From contig NZ_QZVS01000065.1 in assembly GCF_003602235.1 (NCBI RefSeq), positions 1-47,209 on the forward strand: 47,209 nucleotides of DNA, given 5' to 3'. Positions 31,438-38,189 of the stretch are shown here, in pieces. The notes under the pieces are model-generated. The model saw only the letters and a program-made list of their open reading frames with translations. It made no database searches and was not told the origin of the DNA. Within the stretch, counting starts at the first letter, position 1, and every line of letters starts with the position of its first letter. Made by a program: the position numbers and the translations under genes. Source of the DNA: Cryobacterium melibiosiphilum. Lineage in GTDB: Bacteria > Actinomycetota > Actinomycetes > Actinomycetales > Microbacteriaceae.

Positions 31438-31461
31438 CCCGCAAGGGGTTCCCCTTGCGGG
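31438..31461 (+). repeat. Junction site J20 (perfect palindrome)
   Basis: CCCGCAAGGGG and CCCCTTGCGGG are perfect 11-bp arms around TT. This is the last junction site and lies at the border with the toxin-antitoxin and mobilisation genes. It may also terminate the lipoprotein transcript. Confidence 0.72.
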
Positions 31462-31475
31462 CGTCTCCTGAGATT

Positions 31476-31516
31476 AACTATCTACCTATAGATAGTTCTA
31501 TACACGTGTTATAGAA
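31476..31516. promoter_or_regulatory. Tandem palindromic operators of the toxin-antitoxin operon
   Basis: AACTATCTA/TAGATAGTT (31476-31497) is a perfect 9-bp inverted repeat. TTCTATA-CACGTG-TTATAGAA (31496-31516) is a second palindrome, and CTATAGG follows at 31521. TATAGA within the second can serve as -10. The HTH antitoxin is the probable binder. Confidence 0.6.
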
Positions 31517-31525
31517 TGGTCTATA

Positions 31526-31530
31526 GGAGG
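31526..31530 (+). promoter_or_regulatory. Ribosome binding site of the antitoxin gene
   Basis: GGAGG eight bases before ATG 31539 decides against the GTG at 31530, which overlaps it. Confidence 0.65.
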
Positions 31531-31538
31531 TGGTTTGT

Positions 31539-31994
31539 ATGACCACGATTAGTTACCGCCCTGAGGTTCAGAGGGCGCGGACGTTGCGCCAGCGGCTTGA
31601 CCTTGACCGTCTGGATTACCTTCGGGAGTTGCGTCGTTTGGCTGCGATCATGAGTCAGACGGAGCTTGCGTCGCAGTTGGGGGTGAAGCAGCCGACGATT
31701 CATTCTGCGTTGCGGACTGCGGCAAAGGTGGTGGAGCCGGTACCGGGGTTTTCTGGTGCGTCTCCGTATGAGATTGCGCAGCGGTATGCCACGGGGGAGT
31801 TGACTCGGGCCCAGCTCGTTGATGAGTTGGGCCGATGGGTCTACCCGTCGGAGGCGCCGACGGATGGTTACGACTCGCTCCTGGTGTCTGCTTCTGGGTC
31901 ATTCGATGAGGTCGGGCGCGCACTGAGCGACGGGCTCATTGACGGTGCGATTTACGATGCGATCTTGGATCGTGCTGCGGATTCCTCTCAGTAG
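31539..31994 (+). CDS. HTH-type antitoxin of the zeta-toxin pair
   Basis: The 151-residue protein has an HTH in the first half (MSQTELASQLGVKQPTIHSA, about 35-54). The C-terminal half is acidic (ALSDGLIDGAIYDAILDRAA) and should cover the toxin. It ends in TAGTG, so the toxin GTG overlaps its stop. Fusion of DNA binding and toxin neutralisation in one protein recalls PezA rather than the small epsilon antitoxin. It likely represses its own operon through the palindromes at 31476-31516. Confidence 0.75.
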   Translation: MTTISYRPEVQRARTLRQRLDLDRLDYLRELRRLAAIMSQTELASQLGVKQPTIHSALRTAAKVVEPVPGFSGASPYEIAQRYATGELTRAQLVDELGRWVYPSEAPTDGYDSLLVSASGSFDEVGRALSDGLIDGAIYDAILDRAADSSQ

Positions 31995-33019
31995 TGGCTG
32001 GTGATGGGGGCGCGATTGACGCCCATCGCGAGACCGTGCGCGCTCTTGCCAAACCGGGGCAGGCGCTCGCGCCGGATGGCCCTCATGCCACGGTGCATAA
32101 TCCTGAGTGGTTTCGTTATGTTGGCGGTCGCGCCATTGTGAGGAGTGGTCGGGCGGAGCTTCATGATCGGCTCATTCGAGAGGTTGTGAAGAGTCGTCCT
32201 GGGGTTCGGTTCGAGAATCGTGCGATCGTTCTTGCTGGGCCGCCTGGTGCCGGCAAGAGCACGGTATTGCGTGACGAGATCCTGGGGGACACAGCTAACG
32301 AGTGGCTGACCATTGACGCAGATGATTTCAAGCATGCGTTGCTTCGGGCCGCGATCGATGATGGCAGTTACGACGCGTTTCTGAAACCCGCCGTTGTGAA
32401 GGATCACGAGACGGCTGGGGAGAAATTCTTCCCGCTGGAGTTGGCGTCACTCGTTCACGAAGAATCGTCCGAGCTCGCGAAACGGCTCCGCGGAGAAGCG
32501 ATACGCGCCGGGGCGAACATCGTCATCGACACGGTTCTGTCGTCCGAGGTCTCGGCTTTGGGGCTGGGAAAGCAACTCGAGGCGGCAGGTTACGGCGTGG
32601 ACGTGGTGGATGTGGAAGTGCCGTATGAGCTTTCCGAATCCCGCATTGCGAAGCGGTGGCAACAGTCATACGAAGTTGCTCTTGAGAGTGGCGAGGGCCT
32701 CGGGGGCAGGTGGGTCCCCAGCGAATATGCGCGGGCTGTTTTTGATGGCCCAGATGGTCGTTCGCTCCCGGAGTTTGTTGCCGAGCGTTTGGCGGTGGAG
32801 TGCGGCGCGGTCGATCACTATCGGCGGTTCCGGACGGCAGCTGAAGGTGCCGACCGTGTGCTGGAAGTGGACATGGTGCGACTAACGCCGCGGAGCAAGC
32901 TTGTTGACGCGAGTGTTGCGGCGGTTCGCGCGCGGGCGACCGATGGTCTTGCTTCCCCGCGCCGTCCCGCGCCGAGGTCACGGGACGGCCGTGGTCGGGA
33001 TGATCGCGGACGTGAGTAG
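31994..33019 (+). CDS. Zeta toxin family protein
   Basis: The 341-residue P-loop kinase-like toxin has Walker A GPPGAGKST (82-90) preceded by AIVLA. TIDADDFKHALL (about 106-117) has the acidic residues at the substrate site of zeta toxins, followed by GANIVIDTVLSSE. Known zeta/PezT toxins phosphorylate UDP-N-acetylglucosamine, blocking cell-wall synthesis. The C-terminal tail (from about 310) is Arg/Asp/Pro-rich and probably disordered. The GTG start overlaps the antitoxin stop. A role in plasmid maintenance is likely. Confidence 0.88.
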   Translation: MAGDGGAIDAHRETVRALAKPGQALAPDGPHATVHNPEWFRYVGGRAIVRSGRAELHDRLIREVVKSRPGVRFENRAIVLAGPPGAGKSTVLRDEILGDTANEWLTIDADDFKHALLRAAIDDGSYDAFLKPAVVKDHETAGEKFFPLELASLVHEESSELAKRLRGEAIRAGANIVIDTVLSSEVSALGLGKQLEAAGYGVDVVDVEVPYELSESRIAKRWQQSYEVALESGEGLGGRWVPSEYARAVFDGPDGRSLPEFVAERLAVECGAVDHYRRFRTAAEGADRVLEVDMVRLTPRSKLVDASVAAVRARATDGLASPRRPAPRSRDGRGRDDRGRE

Positions 33020-33159
33020 CGTCATCAGCATTGCCTGGCGGTCGGATTGACGCTGTCTCAGTCGTTGCCGCGTTCGCGCAGCTCGGCGCCGGCTCGGTGA
33101 CGTTTCGACGCGCGTTGAAGTAGGCCGCGATCGATGCCACGGAGCCGCGCCGGACGCGC
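33020..33159. other. Convergent intergenic region
   Basis: About 140 bp between convergent genes; no clear terminator or gene is seen. Confidence 0.35.
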
Positions 33160-33360
33160 CTATGCTGCAGCCCGTAATGTTCGCCAGCGCATGACGTCTG
33201 CTGTGTTGTAGCGGATGAGGCCCAAGCCGATGCCGTGGTAGTTCGGTCCGGCGGTGCCAAGTCTCATTTTCTGGAGCTCCGTAAGGGAAATACCCAGCGC
33301 ATCGCTGGCTTGGTCCGGTGTCATCAGGGGTGAGGCCGGTGTGCAGGTTGCTGTGGTCAT
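33160..33360 (-). CDS. Small HTH (excisionase-like) protein
   Basis: The 66-residue protein has MTPDQASDALGISLTELQKM as an HTH and IRYNTADVMRWRTLRAA as the wing and end, the layout of helix_turn_helix_17/excisionase-like DNA-binding proteins. It overlaps the gene before it by ATGA and is third in the NrdH-like operon. It may regulate the plasmid or assist recombination. Confidence 0.7.
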   Translation of the reverse strand: MTTATCTPASPLMTPDQASDALGISLTELQKMRLGTAGPNYHGIGLGLIRYNTADVMRWRTLRAAA

Positions 33361-33554
33361 TTGGCTTGGTCCTTTGTGAGCGTGTCGATGAGGGTCACGT
33401 AGTTGGTTCCGGTGACGGTGAGCGTGTTTGCGAGGGTGTAGCCGTGGCGGCCGTAGGCGCGAAGGTCGTCGAGGCGTTCGGCAACTTTTCGTGCGCGCGC
33501 CGCGTGTTCCAAGTCGCTGACGGGCAGGGTCGTCTGCAGGGTGCTGAATTCCAT
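33357..33554 (-). CDS. Small hypothetical protein
   Basis: A 65-residue helical, charged protein (SDLEHAARARKVAERLDDLR) with no recognised motif. It is flanked closely by the NrdH-like gene (10 bp gap) and overlaps the HTH gene by four bases, so it is probably co-transcribed and coupled. Confidence 0.6.
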   Translation of the reverse strand: MEFSTLQTTLPVSDLEHAARARKVAERLDDLRAYGRHGYTLANTLTVTGTNYVTLIDTLTKDQAK

Positions 33555-33564
33555 TGCAGGGCGC

Positions 33565-33825
33565 CTACTCGCCGGTGAGGGAGGGGTGGTCGCGCAGGGC
33601 GGCTATCTTCGCGACCCAGTCGGGCCGGAAGCCGGACCAGGACACCACGCGGGCGATGACGACGGGCGCTGAGGTGTAGCCGAACTGTTGCATCAGGTCG
33701 GCGGCTCGCGCGTCTGTTGTGAGGTCGATCACGGTGTACGGCAGGGCGGCGGCGTCGAGGGCTCGGGTGGTCATCGTGCATTGCATGCAGTTCGGCAGCG
33801 TGTACACGGTTAGCGGTTCATTCAT
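33565..33825 (-). CDS. NrdH-like glutaredoxin
   Basis: The 86-residue thioredoxin-fold protein has the active site CMQC (C13, C16) in VYTLPNCMQCTMTTRALD. TSAPVVI carries the cis-Pro, and SWSGFRPDWVAKI is the C-terminal motif typical of NrdH redoxins, which reduce class Ib ribonucleotide reductase. No nrdEF genes are near, so here it may serve another disulfide partner. ATG 33825 is well placed. It leads a three-gene operon. Confidence 0.88.
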   Translation of the reverse strand: MNEPLTVYTLPNCMQCTMTTRALDAAALPYTVIDLTTDARAADLMQQFGYTSAPVVIARVVSWSGFRPDWVAKIAALRDHPSLTGE

Positions 33826-34013
33826 GGTGTGGTCCTCTCTATAACCCCATTGCCTTTTGGCGCACGCCGATTTACAGCGTCAGGGGTGAATTGGCCAGGG
33901 ACCGTGGAATACCGGAGGGAGCGCAGCGAGTGAGGATATGCCGCGAAAGCCCTTGCCAAGAGAGGAATGATGCGTACGATAAACAGCCCAAAAGGCAACG
34001 GAGTTGCACGAAG
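33826..34013. other. Noncoding region, possible oriT or other plasmid site
   Basis: About 190 bp with no gene. GGAGGGAGCGCAGCGAGTGA at 33914-33933 stands out. It might be a nick or replication-related site, but I know no exact match. Confidence 0.25.
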
Positions 34014-34044
34014 AAGCCCCGTCGAGCTGTGCTCGACGGGGCTT
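34014..34044 (-). terminator. Strong bidirectional terminator hairpin
   Basis: AAGCCCCGTCGAGC and GCTCGACGGGGCTT are perfect 14-bp arms with loop TGT. It lies after the stop of the minus-strand gene at 34071-34379 and TTCTTC follows in that direction. Confidence 0.85.
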
Positions 34045-34070
34045 GTTCGTTACAGGTATAGGGCCGGAGG

Positions 34071-34379
34071 CTACGCCTCAGTGGTTGTGGTCTTGGGTGG
34101 GACAGTGGTGCGTCGTTTGCGTGCCTTCGGCGCGGACTGGCCGGGTGCTTTGACGCCTGTAGCACGTAGGTCCTTTTCGCTCCATCCGGAGGCCAGGGCG
34201 GCCGTCCACGCGTGTTCGTGAGCGAGGGTCGCTAACTTTAGTTGCTGGTCTGCCGCGCCGTATTCGTTGCCGGCATCCGCGAGTACTCGTACCGCTTCGA
34301 CGCGGGCGTCCACGTTCGCTTCGATGATTGCCCGCGCTCGAGTGGCTGCATCTTCTGGTTTCACATTCGCGTCGCTCAT
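34071..34379 (-). CDS. Small hypothetical plasmid protein
   Basis: The 102-residue helical protein (ATRARAIIEANVDARVEAVR, LAHEHAWTAALASGWSEKDL) has a basic C-terminal tail KARKRRTTVPPKTT. ATG 34379 has GGGGA upstream. A terminator follows. It is divergent from mobC and may be an accessory mobilisation or DNA-binding protein; no family is recognised. Confidence 0.65.
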   Translation of the reverse strand: MSDANVKPEDAATRARAIIEANVDARVEAVRVLADAGNEYGAADQQLKLATLAHEHAWTAALASGWSEKDLRATGVKAPGQSAPKARKRRTTVPPKTTTTEA

Positions 34380-34463
34380 GTTCCCCAGAGTACAGGCTTG
34401 GCACACGCTTCACGAGGGTGGAAACGTGCCATATCGGCGGTGCCGATTTGGAGCAAGCTATAC

Positions 34464-34480
34464 ATTTACCGGTGGTAAAT
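34464..34480. promoter_or_regulatory. Inverted repeat upstream of mobC
   Basis: ATTTACC and GGTAAAT are perfect 7-bp arms around GGT. It lies in the 148-bp divergent gap before mobC and is a candidate operator or oriT inverted repeat. Confidence 0.5.
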
Positions 34481-34513
34481 GGCTTCAAATTCTGGACGCC
34501 GCGCGCCGGAATT

Positions 34514-34532
34514 GGCATACTTGACGTATGTC
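34514..34532. promoter_or_regulatory. CATAC-GTATG dyad at the mobC start
   Basis: CATACTTGACGTATG is a 5-bp dyad overlapping the ATG at 34528. With the repeat at 34464-34480 it marks this gap as the most likely oriT or relaxosome binding region. Confidence 0.4.
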
Positions 34533-34971
34533 CCCGATTTTCGGGGTCGCTGCGCTGGGCCAGGGGGAGGCGAACACGTTGACGGAGAAGAACGAGCGTC
34601 GCTTGTTCGGGCGCCGGCGCCGCGCCAATGTTGATGGCGGGCGAGAGAAGAGTTACCGGGTCTACGTCACCGCTGAGGAAGATGCTCAGTTGCGTGCTCG
34701 CGCGGTGGTCGCTGATGTGACGGTGCCGCGGTTGTTGTTTGAGTCCGCGATGAACGCGAACATTGAGACGACAACGGATCGTAAGAGTGCGATTGCGGAG
34801 TTGTTCGTCGTGACCAGGTTGATGGCGAACGTCTCGAACAACGTCAATCAGCTGGCAAAGTTCGCCAATACGGAGGGTCAGTTCCCCGGTGCTGCTGCTG
34901 CCGTTGTGGCTGAGTATCGGGCCCTCGCGGTCAAGGTCGAGGACGTCATCGACAGGCTGGCTGACTCATGA
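34528..34971 (+). CDS. MobC-type relaxosome protein
   Basis: The 147-residue protein has an RHH-like part RVYVTAEEDAQLRARAVVAD and the family signature LMANVSNNVNQLAKFANTEG (about 94-113), which marks MobC-like mobilisation proteins. MobC opens or bends oriT DNA for the relaxase. ATG 34528 is used, but TTG 34579 with GGAGG eight bases before it is a good alternative and gives the usual MobC length. The stop overlaps the relaxase start by ATGA. Confidence 0.85.
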   Translation: MSPIFGVAALGQGEANTLTEKNERRLFGRRRRANVDGGREKSYRVYVTAEEDAQLRARAVVADVTVPRLLFESAMNANIETTTDRKSAIAELFVVTRLMANVSNNVNQLAKFANTEGQFPGAAAAVVAEYRALAVKVEDVIDRLADS

Positions 34972-36608
34972 TGCCGAACATTCGACGGGGCGGCCAGATG
35001 GGCGGCCTGATGGTGTACTTGGCCGGGGGTGGTCGGCACAACGAACATGAGGAACAGCACCTCGTCGCCGGCGACTCCGCGATCATGGCACAGCACGGTT
35101 ACAGCGTGTTGGACACCAATACAGCCCTGGCGATTGCGCGCAGCCTGGACGCTCCACGTCGTGCGTTCGACGTTGAGGTGCTCCGAATGGTGAAGGATTC
35201 CGACCCGGTTACGGGCGAGGTGACGAGTAAGCGCGTTGCCGGTGACGTGTGGCATTGCTCGCTGTCCTTGCGTGCCGAAGAGGGTCAGCTGTCGGATGAG
35301 AAGTGGGGATTGATCGCGCAGGACTTCGCAGATCGGATGGGGTTTACCGAGAGCAGCGGTAAAGCCGCGTGCCGATGGGTCGCGGTGCGCCACGGACTTT
35401 CCACGAACGGGAACGATCACATCCACTTGGCTGTGTCGTTGGTGCGTGAGGACGGTACCAAAGCGACGACTCACAACGACTTCACGCGTGCCCAGGACGT
35501 GTGCCGCGACCTCGAGCGCGACTATGGGCTTGAGCAGTTGGAGAGTCGCGGACAGGGCCTCGGAGAGCGCGGCGTCAAGCCCGCCGAGCGTGAGCGTGCC
35601 GCGCGTTCGAGTGCCGCGGAGGTTGACGCTCACAAGATGGAGCGCACCGTGCGGGCCGCTGCGACCGCTTCGGTTGACGAGGGCGAATTTGTTCGCCGGT
35701 TGCGCCGTGGCGGTGTGCTCATTCGGCCGCGCTACGCCGCCGGTCGCGATGACGTTGTTGCCGGCTACTCGATAGCGGTGCGGCCGTTGACTGGGGAGAA
35801 GCCGATTTGGTACGGGGGTGGCCGGCTGGCCCGTGACCTCACCTTGCCCAGGCTTCGGGAAGGGTGGCCAGATAGCCCCCAGACGGCACAAGGAGCTGTG
35901 GATGAATGGCGGGCCACGGCTAAGAACCCGTGGGAGTACCGACCTGTCGCACCGGGCCGGGAAGAGAGCACGCCGACTCCGGAGATGTGGTCGCTGTACA
36001 GCGACGAGATCGGGCAGCTGCGCAAGCATCTCCGCGACGTTCCCCTGACCGATCGAGCCACGTGGGCGCATGTTGCCCGCGAGACGGCCGGCGCTTTCGC
36101 CGCGTGGTCGCAGCGCGTCGAGGCGACACCAGGACCGCTCGCGCAGACATCCCGGGAGCTGGCCCGCTCGGCGCACCTTCGGGCCTACCAATCACGGCCG
36201 AAACCGGCCCAGCTGGGATCAGCGTCGAACGCCGCCATGATTCTCATGCAGGCGGCCAGCGGTGGTCAGGGAACGATGGCCGAGGCGATCATGCTCCGGC
36301 AGCTGGGTCGTGTCTTGGTGGCGATTCTTGACATGCACAGCGCGGTCGGTGATGCCCGCCGGGCCGAGCAAGTCACGATGATGCTGCGCAACCAGTTCGC
36401 CGCGGTCACCGATCGCCTGCCAGCGGTGCCCAGCAAATCTGCACAGCCGGACTCACGCACGCCAGCTGACGTCCATGACGTCATGCGACGAGCTACCGAC
36501 GGGCTCGCGGCGCCGGGAACCGGTTCTCCGGTGCCGAACAAGCTGCAACCCACCAAGCGCAAGACCCCAGCTACTCCGCGTGAGCGTGACGGTCTGGGCA
36601 GAGACTAG
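34968..36608 (+). CDS. Relaxase (MOBP-type, VirD2-like)
   Basis: The 546-residue protein has its relaxase domain at the N-terminus (1-200). MMPNIRRGGQMGGLMVYLAG carries the candidate nicking Tyr17; HNEHEEQHLVAGD follows. The histidine motif III is HGLSTNGNDHIHLAVSLVRE, with the H-x-H metal ligands. The rest is helical with EWRATAKNPWEYRPV. It should nick oriT and lead the DNA strand into the recipient. It is coupled to mobC. The C-terminal end is Pro/Thr/Lys-rich. Confidence 0.92.
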   Translation: MMPNIRRGGQMGGLMVYLAGGGRHNEHEEQHLVAGDSAIMAQHGYSVLDTNTALAIARSLDAPRRAFDVEVLRMVKDSDPVTGEVTSKRVAGDVWHCSLSLRAEEGQLSDEKWGLIAQDFADRMGFTESSGKAACRWVAVRHGLSTNGNDHIHLAVSLVREDGTKATTHNDFTRAQDVCRDLERDYGLEQLESRGQGLGERGVKPAERERAARSSAAEVDAHKMERTVRAAATASVDEGEFVRRLRRGGVLIRPRYAAGRDDVVAGYSIAVRPLTGEKPIWYGGGRLARDLTLPRLREGWPDSPQTAQGAVDEWRATAKNPWEYRPVAPGREESTPTPEMWSLYSDEIGQLRKHLRDVPLTDRATWAHVARETAGAFAAWSQRVEATPGPLAQTSRELARSAHLRAYQSRPKPAQLGSASNAAMILMQAASGGQGTMAEAIMLRQLGRVLVAILDMHSAVGDARRAEQVTMMLRNQFAAVTDRLPAVPSKSAQPDSRTPADVHDVMRRATDGLAAPGTGSPVPNKLQPTKRKTPATPRERDGLGRD

Positions 36609-36621
36609 ACGGAGGAAGATC

Positions 36622-37491
36622 ATGGCCGAAGAAACTGACGGTGTTGGCGAGACGTTCGACGATTCGCTGCGCATCGCACTCACTATTGCGTCGCAGTTTG
36701 GTGAACGCATCGCTAGGCTGCGCGAGCAGCTGGCGCGACAGCGTGAAGCTGGCGCAAGTCAGGAAGCGCGCGAGTTGGAAGCCCGGTTCGAGGCTGAGCG
36801 TGGAGCCGCCCGAGCCAGCCTCGCACCCGTCGATCAACCCGAATGGTGGAACCAAGCCACCCCCGATGATATCGCCGGTGTGCACGAGACCGCCACGGCC
36901 TGGCGCGATTTCGACGACGTTGCCCGTGACGCCGGTGACACCATCAAGCACGAGGTGCAGGAACGCTACGGCATCGACATCGACGCCCCCGGAGCGGACC
37001 CCGCTGCCGTCGCAGCGGCACTGCGAGACGCAGAGCGCGACCGTGCCGATGCCGCAACCGAACGGCAGCGAGCTGGCGACGACCTCACCGCAAGCCAGCT
37101 CCTCTTCGCCAACGCCGACCGTCACGAACGTGAGGCTAAGGAAGCGGCCGACCGCGACTGGAATACCAGCGACCTCGAGGGAATCGACAGTACCGACCTC
37201 AACACTCGCGACGAAGAGCGCAAGCAGGCCTCCGAAGCCACCGACCAGGCGCGCGTCGAGCGCGGTTCGGGGGAACTGGAATACGACAGCTCAGAGCGGC
37301 GCGAGCGATTCGCCGCGAGCCTTGAAGGCAAGGCCGACCAGAAGACGATCAACGCGCGAATCCTCGCAGATGGTGAAAACGCCAAGCACCCGCGCGAGGC
37401 AGTTATGTCCCAGTCGGGCAAGGCGGCCAAACCACGCCGCAGCGGAAAGAGCAGCGTGCAGCAGCGGGACCGCGGTGGACTCTCTCGATGA
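36622..37491 (+). CDS. Coiled-coil protein linked to the relaxase
   Basis: The 289-residue protein is very rich in Arg, Glu, Asp and Ala. Coiled coils are predicted at about 25-60 (LREQLARQREAGASQEAREL) and 150-200 (AERDRADAATERQRAGDDL). A basic tail follows (AKPRRSGKSSVQQRDRGGLS). ATG 36622 has GGAGGAA five bases upstream. Fourteen bp after the relaxase stop, it belongs to the mobilisation operon. Similar genes follow relaxase genes in actinobacterial plasmids; the role is not known. Confidence 0.75.
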   Translation: MAEETDGVGETFDDSLRIALTIASQFGERIARLREQLARQREAGASQEARELEARFEAERGAARASLAPVDQPEWWNQATPDDIAGVHETATAWRDFDDVARDAGDTIKHEVQERYGIDIDAPGADPAAVAAALRDAERDRADAATERQRAGDDLTASQLLFANADRHEREAKEAADRDWNTSDLEGIDSTDLNTRDEERKQASEATDQARVERGSGELEYDSSERRERFAASLEGKADQKTINARILADGENAKHPREAVMSQSGKAAKPRRSGKSSVQQRDRGGLSR

Positions 37492-37526
37492 GCCCGGCGT
37501 GTCGTATCGCGTGAGGTGACATTTGA

Positions 37527-37540
37527 GTGTAAATTTACAC
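37527..37540. promoter_or_regulatory. Perfect 14-bp palindrome before the unknown/ImmA operon
   Basis: GTGTAAATTTACAC ends one base before ATG 37542. It would cover the promoter or start of a leaderless transcript and is probably bound by the XRE domain encoded downstream. Confidence 0.6.
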
Positions 37541-37541
37541 C

Positions 37542-38189
37542 ATGCCCAACAAGTTGACGTCCCTTGAAGAAATTGCGAACCTTGTCCCTCGAGCATTTGA
37601 GGTACTCGCCGGCATTACTGACAAGGCTATCCAAAGGGCGATAAGTGAACGTCAATCGACCCGAGGCGGTCGGCGGAACCCCGCTGTCTTCCACGGTGGT
37701 GTTCGTGAGGCCATTCTCATGGACGTCGAAGGACTCACGGAGCTTGAGAAACTCGGCATTACGGTCACTGGTGGCCAATCGGACAGCCTGTCGGTTCGTA
37801 TTTCTGGACGTTTGGGGCTAATCGGACTTACCCACCGGCCCAAAACAATGTTCAGCGAGGACTTCAGCCTCGGCGACGACGGCCTCTTCCCTCGCAACAC
37901 GGGCAGAGCTTGTCTTTTTTACTCCAGCAACTTCACTGGTCTCGCCAGGTTCACGCTTGTCGAAACCAACACCGCGAAGGAAGACTTCTTCCTCCACGGG
38001 TGCGAGGTCATCGACGAAATTGAATTCGATCGCGTAGCTCTAGCCCCGTCTTCGGATATCGACCCCGAGACCACAAACGAGCATGACAATTTGGATGACA
38101 TCTTCCCGGAACGCGGCGAGGGTGAATCGTACGTAGGAGAAGGTTCAGATGTTGACACTGACGAGTTTGGAGATGCCACCGCAGTATGA
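37542..38189 (+). CDS. Unknown protein, partner of the XRE-ImmA/IrrE gene
   Basis: The 215-residue protein has a mixed globular part (LGITVTGGQSDSLSVRISGR, ACLFYSSNFTGLARFTLVET) and a very acidic C-terminal tail (DIDPETTNEHDNLDDIFPER, then GEGSDVDTDEFGD). It is unrelated to any family I recognise. Its last 41 bases overlap the start of the XRE-ImmA/IrrE gene, so the two are expressed together. Small unknown proteins paired with ImmA/IrrE proteases are often toxins or repressors cleaved by the protease; this is by analogy only. Confidence 0.7.
   Translation: MPNKLTSLEEIANLVPRAFEVLAGITDKAIQRAISERQSTRGGRRNPAVFHGGVREAILMDVEGLTELEKLGITVTGGQSDSLSVRISGRLGLIGLTHRPKTMFSEDFSLGDDGLFPRNTGRACLFYSSNFTGLARFTLVETNTAKEDFFLHGCEVIDEIEFDRVALAPSSDIDPETTNEHDNLDDIFPERGEGESYVGEGSDVDTDEFGDATAV

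Noticed and set aside
3738..31461. Calling the region a classical integron with attC sites
   Set aside because: No IntI gene is in the window, the motif lacks the standard R' and R'' boxes in the usual order, and genes face both ways. I describe it as integron-like only.
34878..36191. Long minus-strand frame across mobC and the relaxase
   Set aside because: It is a mirror of the relaxase reading frame, rich in Arg/Pro/Ser, with no recognisable domain.
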